A stretch of 10,172 bases of DNA from Clostridiales bacterium (GTDB lineage Bacteria; Bacillota; Clostridia; Christensenellales; Aristaeellaceae). Below the pieces are notes generated by a model, which saw nothing but the letters and a program-made list of their open reading frames with translations, did no database searches and had not been told where the DNA came from. A program made the translations under genes and the position numbers. Below, piece after piece: positions 6,939 to 10,172 of the stretch. The DNA lies in NCBI GenBank assembly GCA_022776785.1, contig JALFHA010000171.1, positions 1 through 10,172 on the forward strand, in the 5' to 3' direction. Position 1 is the stretch's first letter, and each line of letters opens with the position of its first letter.

Positions 6939-7793
6939 GTGGACGCTCTGCTGCTGCTGGCCGTTCTGGCGGCGCTTCTGTGCTTCCCACAGGTGTGCAT
7001 GGCCTCTGCGCTTGAGGCGCTGCGCGTCTGGGGGCTGAGCGTCGTGCCGAGCCTGTTCCCCTATATGGTGTTTTCCCGGCTGCTCTCCAGTGCGCTGCAC
7101 AGGCGCGGAGTGCCTGCGGCGCTGTGCGTGCCCCTGCTGGGGCTAGCGGGCGGCTCACCGTCCGGGGCGGCGGCGCTCTCTGGCTGCGCGCGCAGCAGCG
7201 TGCTGTCCCGCCGGACGCTGTATTCGCTCGCCGCGCTGACCGGAACGATCAGCCCCATGTTCTTTCTGGGCACGCTGCAAAGCTGGTCGGGCGACGCGCT
7301 CCTTGCCTGCCGTCTGCTGCTTTGCCACCTCTTCGGCGCAGGGATTGCTGCGGCGTGCGCGTTTCTTTTTGCCGGGGCACAGCATGTGCAGCCATCTCCG
7401 GCGCAGAGCAGCCCCCCTTCCCTCGTTCAGGAGGAAAGCCCCATTGTGCAAAGTGTTCAGGCCGTGCTCAATGTAGGCGGGTGCATCGTCGTCTACAGCG
7501 TGCTGGCGGCGTGCGCTTCCCTGCTGCTGCCGTCCTCCGCGACAGCGCTGCGCGCTGTGCTCCACGCTGCGCTGGAGGCGGCGGGCGGTGCGCACGCCCT
7601 CATCGCCGCGCCGCTGCCGACGGGCATCCGCGCCGTGCTGCTCGCCGCGATGACCTCGTTTGGCGGGCTGTCCATCCTCACGCAGAACGCGCTCTTTCTG
7701 CGCCCGCTCGGCCTGCGTCTGCCGCGCCTTGCGCTCTACGGCCTGCTGCGCGCGCTGGGTGCGGCGGCGCTGATGGCGCTGCTGATGCGCTAG
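6939..7793 (+). CDS. ylbJ: YlbJ-like sporulation integral membrane protein (short form)
   Basis: A 284-residue, very hydrophobic protein with several membrane segments: about 3-20, 33-50, 57-72, 95-112, 122-147, 176-198 and 262-282. Family hallmarks are VPSLFPY (36-42), GGSPSGA (71-77, where YlbJ has a GYPxGA-like loop) and SFGGLSILTQ (240-249). In Bacillus YlbJ is a mother-cell membrane protein needed for heat-resistant spores; its molecular task is unclear. A hydrophilic Pro/Ser-rich loop lies at 149-168. At 284 residues it is well below the roughly 400 of B. subtilis YlbJ. GTG at 6939 has GGAGGGGG 8 bases upstream; a TTG at 6921 would lack such a site. It converges with sigF and the two overlap by 4 bases. 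Confidence 0.8.
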   Translation: MDALLLLAVLAALLCFPQVCMASALEALRVWGLSVVPSLFPYMVFSRLLSSALHRRGVPAALCVPLLGLAGGSPSGAAALSGCARSSVLSRRTLYSLAALTGTISPMFFLGTLQSWSGDALLACRLLLCHLFGAGIAAACAFLFAGAQHVQPSPAQSSPPSLVQEESPIVQSVQAVLNVGGCIVVYSVLAACASLLLPSSATALRAVLHAALEAAGGAHALIAAPLPTGIRAVLLAAMTSFGGLSILTQNALFLRPLGLRLPRLALYGLLRALGAAALMALLMR

Positions 7794-8362
7794 CTGAGCA
7801 GCGCGCGCAGACGGTCAAGCGCCCGCCGCTCCACACGGCTGACCTGCGCCTGACTGCTGCCCATCAGGCGCGCCGCCTCCGCCTGCGTCCTGTCCTCGAA
7901 ATAGCGCATGGCGATGACCTGCCGCTGCTGCGCATCGAGCCGGGAGAGCGCCAGCCGCAGTTCAACCGCCTCTTCGCTGATGCCGTCTCCCGGCAGGATG
8001 TCCCGCAGCGCGCGTCCGCCATCGGGCGATGCGGCGTCCATGCTGACGGCCTTCATCTCCGGCGCCTCAAACGCTGCGCGCAGAGCAGCGCGCATCTCGC
8101 CAAGCGCCCACGCCGCCGCATAGGTGATAAAGCGCACGCCCCTATCACTGTCGAAGCGCTGCGCCGCCCGCATCAGCCCGATATAGCCCGCCTGAACCAG
8201 CTCCTCCTCCGCTACCGGCACGCCGGGCATCCGCAGCCGCCTTGCCAGATGATGCAGCAGCGGGCTGTAGGGCTCCAGCAGCTTGCCGTATGCCTGCGCG
8301 TCGCCGCTGCGCACGCGTGAAAGCAGCGCCGCCTCTTCATGTACGTCCGGCGCGGCGCTCAA
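7790..8362 (-). CDS. sigF: Sporulation sigma factor SigF-like, lacking domain sigma-3
   Basis: A 190-residue sigma-70 family factor, by position the forespore sigma-F released from SpoIIAB. Region 2 covers about 20-95, with ELVQAGYIGLMRA (54-66) and DSDRGVRFITYA (71-82) followed by LGEM. Residues 101-126 resemble the region 3.2 linker of SigF. Region 4 covers about 137-188, with a helix-turn-helix and SSQAQVSRVE (169-178), close to the SQVQVSRLE of SigF. Only a few residues lie where about 50 residues of sigma-3 are expected, so it is far shorter than the roughly 250 of B. subtilis SigF. The reading frame is intact, so this is not a visible frameshift. TTG at 8362 overlaps the spoIIAB stop (TTGA), with GGAGG 4 bases upstream. 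Its TAG stop is the reverse complement of the ylbJ stop. Confidence 0.88.
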   Translation of the reverse strand: MSAAPDVHEEAALLSRVRSGDAQAYGKLLEPYSPLLHHLARRLRMPGVPVAEEELVQAGYIGLMRAAQRFDSDRGVRFITYAAAWALGEMRAALRAAFEAPEMKAVSMDAASPDGGRALRDILPGDGISEEAVELRLALSRLDAQQRQVIAMRYFEDRTQAEAARLMGSSQAQVSRVERRALDRLRALLS

Positions 8363-8790
8363 AACTCCTCCAGCCGCTTTTCCATGTGCACCAGCGTGCC
8401 CTTGCCCGGCTCGGAGTGCACCGTCAGAGCGTCCATAAAGGACTGCATCAGCGTAAAGCCCATGCCTGTTCGCTCCTTGTCCGGCTCGGAGGTATAGAAG
8501 GGCTGCATGGCCTGCTCCACATTCTCGATGCCGCGGCCGAAATCCTCCACCTCCACGCGCAGCAGCCTGCTGTCGTCAATCGACGCGCGCAGCACGATTT
8601 TTCCCTCTCCGCCCGCGTCCTTGTAGCCGTGGACGACCGCGTTCGTCACGGCCTCGCTGACCGCCGTGCGCACCTCGGAGATCAGCCCCATCGACGGGTC
8701 CGCCTGCACGAGGAATGCGCCGATGACCATGCGCGCAAAGGCCTCGTTTCTGCCAAGCGAAGGAAACGTCATCTCCATCCGGTTGTTCAT
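8359..8790 (-). CDS. spoIIAB: Anti-sigma-F factor and serine kinase SpoIIAB
   Basis: A 143-residue GHKL-fold protein (146 in B. subtilis). It holds sigma-F inactive in the predivisional cell and mother cell and phosphorylates SpoIIAA. The ATP-binding N-box SEAVTNAVVHGY spans 45-56 (E46, N50). The G1 box is DFGRGI (83-88) and the G2 box ERTGMGF (106-112), followed by the family-typical LMQSFMD. R20 is at the place of the arginine known to matter for partner contact in Bacillus. All key residues are present, so the kinase should be active. ATG at 8790 overlaps the spoIIAA stop by four bases (ATGA), implying translational coupling that keeps partner amounts matched. A longer open frame to 9225 overlaps spoIIAA and is not real. 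Confidence 0.95.
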   Translation of the reverse strand: MNNRMEMTFPSLGRNEAFARMVIGAFLVQADPSMGLISEVRTAVSEAVTNAVVHGYKDAGGEGKIVLRASIDDSRLLRVEVEDFGRGIENVEQAMQPFYTSEPDKERTGMGFTLMQSFMDALTVHSEPGKGTLVHMEKRLEEF

Positions 8791-9119
8791 CTCTGCTCGT
8801 ACCTCCCCGTATGCGCGTCCTCGACGGCGATGATCCTGTGCAGCCCCGCCATGTGAAAGAGCCTGTCCACAGGCGGCACCAGTCCGCAGGCGGTGACGCG
8901 TCCGCCGCGCGCGGCCATCGTCTTGTAGCGTCCGATCATCATGCCCACGCCGGAGCTGTCCATGAAGCTGACATGGGAAAAGTCGAGCGCCAGCACGGTG
9001 ATGGATCTGTCCGCCAGCAGGCACTCCAGCTCCTGCCGCAGCCCCTCCGCCGCGCAGTGGTCGATCTCGCCGCTGAGCGCGACGCACAGCCTGCCGCCCT
9101 CCCGATGCGCCTTGAGCAC
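8787..9119 (-). CDS. spoIIAA: Anti-anti-sigma factor SpoIIAA (STAS domain)
   Basis: A 110-residue single STAS-domain protein. When unphosphorylated it displaces sigma-F from SpoIIAB; SpoIIAB inactivates it by phosphorylating a serine and SpoIIE restores it. The strand VLALDFSHVSFMDSSGVGMM starts at 42 and carries DSSG at 54-57, with the phosphorylated serine (S55 by alignment with Ser58 of B. subtilis). The C-terminus matches the VPPVDRLFHMAGL helix region of the family. I chose GTG at 9119 because GGAGGGAGG lies 7 bases upstream. ATG at 9146 and 9143 have no ribosome site and would put that GGAGGGAGG inside the coding region. It is the first gene of the operon. I found no confident promoter: TTGACA (9189-9184) is 23 bases from TATATT (9160-9155), which is too far. 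Confidence 0.93.
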   Translation of the reverse strand: MLKAHREGGRLCVALSGEIDHCAAEGLRQELECLLADRSITVLALDFSHVSFMDSSGVGMMIGRYKTMAARGGRVTACGLVPPVDRLFHMAGLHRIIAVEDAHTGRYEQR

Positions 9120-9204
9120 GAGTATTCCTCCCTCCGTCGCCATCATACACAGTCAATATATGTCGGCTATGCAAAACTATTCGTGTCAAAACGACAATCG
9201 CATC

Positions 9205-9230
9205 AAAAAAACGGGTAGTGCCCACTCCCG
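9205..9230 (-). terminator. Hairpin with seven T's at the distal end of repeat copy B
   Basis: On the minus strand CGGG/CCCG plus AGT/ACT form a bulged 7-base-pair stem (9212-9230), followed by seven T's. It lies about 85 bases before the spoIIAA start and would insulate the operon from upstream transcription. Confidence 0.7.
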
Positions 9231-9299
9231 GCCCACTCCGTATTCTCCATTCCTTTTCCTTCGAGGCCGATGGTAACGCAATTTCCTATAGGCCAAAAA
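9217..9299 (-). repeat. Intergenic repeat, copy B
   Basis: The core at 9231-9299 is 61/69 identical to 5862-5930, with the same orientation and the same arrangement after a gene terminator. A 15-codon frame starting MENTEW (9250-9203) lies in it but is not conserved in copy A. Confidence 0.85.
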
Positions 9300-9316
9300 G
9301 CGGGCAGCGCCCGCTT
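9295..9316 (-). terminator. Rho-independent terminator of the NUDIX gene
   Basis: On the minus strand an 8-base-pair stem (AAGCGGGC/GCCCGCTT, 3-base loop, 9298-9316) ends in five T's, about 20 bases after the stop codon. It abuts the repeat core. Confidence 0.85.
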
Positions 9317-9334
9317 CCAACCGCTCCATGCATT

Positions 9335-9823
9335 TCACGCATCGCCCAGCGCCGCCCGCACATCGAGCGCCTGTCCGTCGAGCTGAGCGCCTGCGAGTCG
9401 CTCCCCCTCGTAGACAAGCGTCAGATGAAAGAACGGCCTTCCCTGCCTCATCAGCCGCAGAAAGACCTTGTCGCCCTCCCAGATGGGCAGGCGGGTCAGC
9501 GCGTCCGTCTGCACCCACTCCAGCTCGCCTTCGTCGCACGCGCGCAGCGTTCCATCCGCTGCTGTCGCGGAAAACAGGTGCATTTCCTCCGTCCAATCCT
9601 CGGAGATGAACGTCACCACGCCGCGATACGCCCACGCCGTGGGCGTCAGCCCGGTTTCCTCGGCAAATTCGCGCAGCATACAGTCTTGCGGCGTCTCACC
9701 CGGCTCGAGCTTGCCGCCGATGCCAATCCACTTGTCGTGGTTCACGTCGTTCTTTTTCTTCACGCGATGGAGCATCAGTGTCTTTCCGTCCCGCTCGTAA
9801 TAGCACAGCGTCGTTTGAAGCAT
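9335..9823 (-). CDS. NUDIX hydrolase, MutT/MutX-like
   Basis: A 162-residue protein with a complete NUDIX box GX5EX7REUXEEXGU at residues 37-59 (G37, E43, R51, E52, E55, E56, G58), which binds the divalent metal and cleaves nucleoside diphosphate-linked substrates. The N-terminal MLQTTLCYYERDGKTLML and the KKKNDVNHDKWIGIGGK segment resemble MutX-type 8-oxo-dGTP diphosphatases, so nucleotide-pool cleaning is the likeliest role, but NUDIX substrate prediction is weak. ATG at 9823 has AAAGGAGA 8 bases upstream. It lies 76 bases after the next upstream gene, with no clear terminator or promoter between them, so the two may be co-transcribed. Its terminator and repeat copy B separate it from spoIIAA. 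Confidence 0.92.
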   Translation of the reverse strand: MLQTTLCYYERDGKTLMLHRVKKKNDVNHDKWIGIGGKLEPGETPQDCMLREFAEETGLTPTAWAYRGVVTFISEDWTEEMHLFSATAADGTLRACDEGELEWVQTDALTRLPIWEGDKVFLRLMRQGRPFFHLTLVYEGERLAGAQLDGQALDVRAALGDA

Positions 9824-9899
9824 GGCCTATTTCTCCTTTGCTTGCTTTTTCTGCGGTATTTCGCTGTACGCAGGCCTGTTTCCTGCTTATCCCCAATCG

Positions 9900-10172
9900 T
9901 CATTGATCCGTTTCTCCGTCGATCCTTTCGTATACGCCGCTCCCCTCGCTGTCGATGAGCGACAGTCTGTCCTCACCCGTCAGCGTCAGGCCCCGCCGTG
10001 TGATGGAACCGTTCTCGCCGCGCAGGGTGAGCATATACGGTGCATCATCCCAGAACAGCGCCAGCGCTGCATCATACCGGGAGATAATCCACGCAAACGT
10101 CATCTGACTGCCTGTTTCGCCTTGCCCATCGTCCGCGTCGGAAAGCTCCATCGTGCACACGCTGTCCGCATC
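9900..10172 (-). CDS. Unidentified protein, C-terminal fragment
   Basis: Ninety codons are open from the right edge to a TGA at 9900; the true start lies outside the window. The visible part is acidic (DADDGQGETG) and then beta-rich. It ends in a pattern (RRGLTLTGEDRLSLIDSEG, then VYERID) reminiscent of the final strands of small lipocalin-like secreted domains. That likeness is only suggestive, and I assign no function. An internal GTG at 10160 lacks evidence as a real start. The gene may share a transcript with the NUDIX gene. Confidence 0.6.
   Translation of the reverse strand, partial: DADSVCTMELSDADDGQGETGSQMTFAWIISRYDAALALFWDDAPYMLTLRGENGSITRRGLTLTGEDRLSLIDSEGSGVYERIDGETDQ

Noticed and set aside
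6756..7100. N-terminal extension of yebC
   Set aside because: It overlaps ylbJ antisense, while ATG at 6755 has a good ribosome site and begins with the family signature.
9155..9189. Sigma-A promoter for spoIIAA made of TTGACA and TATATT
   Set aside because: The spacer is 23 bases, too long for sigma-A. Sigma-H and sigma-F motifs were also sought and not found.
8791..9225. N-terminal extension of spoIIAB
   Set aside because: It lies in another frame over spoIIAA; the ATGA overlap at 8790 and the normal protein length fix the start.
9203..9250. 15-residue small protein starting MENTEW inside repeat copy B
   Set aside because: In copy A the frame diverges after MENTE and runs into the glycosyltransferase start, and spacing to a ribosome site is poor. 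Conservation fits a non-coding element better.
9869..9885. Terminator between the right-edge gene and the NUDIX gene
   Set aside because: GCAGG/CCTGC gives only five pairs and no T-run follows on the minus strand.

Overview
The window is GC-rich DNA from what looks like a spore-forming Gram-positive anaerobe of the Clostridia. The grounds are a complete spoIIAA-spoIIAB-sigF sporulation operon, a YlbJ-type sporulation membrane protein, an ATP-dependent PEP carboxykinase, strong GGAGG ribosome sites and frequent GTG/TTG starts. I cannot name the genus. No tRNA, rRNA, CRISPR array, transposase, phage gene or known riboswitch was seen, and most genes are ordinary chromosomal core genes. All but one are read on the minus strand.

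Layout, left to right: (1) 1-1826, a secreted multidomain protein cut by the left edge, with a discoidin-like region, a PIG-L/LmbE deacetylase, a Pro-Thr linker and the start of a phosphodiester glycosidase (NAGPA-like) domain, with its own sigma-A promoter. (2) 2016-3596, pckA, with a strong terminator behind it and a 222-base leader that holds direct repeats. (3) 3819-5639, a two-gene unit: a membrane-anchored family 2 glycosyltransferase followed 18 bases later by rsmA. (4) 5640-6005, a 366-base non-coding stretch holding the glycosyltransferase promoter, copy A of a repeat and two terminator-like hairpins. (5) 6006-6755, yebC, with an extended -10 promoter. (6) 6939-7793, ylbJ, the only plus-strand gene, with a sigma-E-like promoter. 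(7) 7790-9119, spoIIAA-spoIIAB-sigF, joined by 4-base overlaps and convergent with ylbJ over a shared CTAG. (8) 9205-9316, copy B of the repeat with its two hairpins. (9) 9335-9823, a NUDIX hydrolase, and 9900-10172, the C-terminal end of an unidentified protein.

The spoIIA genes form the forespore switch: SpoIIAB holds sigma-F inactive, and dephosphorylated SpoIIAA releases it. YlbJ fits as a mother-cell product, so two compartments of sporulation meet at one convergent junction.

Three points stand out. The sigma-F homologue is only 190 residues and appears to lack domain sigma-3, the part SpoIIAB is known to hold. An intergenic repeat, about 88 percent identical over 69 bases, follows two unrelated genes in the same orientation, each time between two terminator-like hairpins. 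The secreted PIG-L protein joins two carbohydrate-active domains whose namesake families both act on GlcNAc-type substrates.
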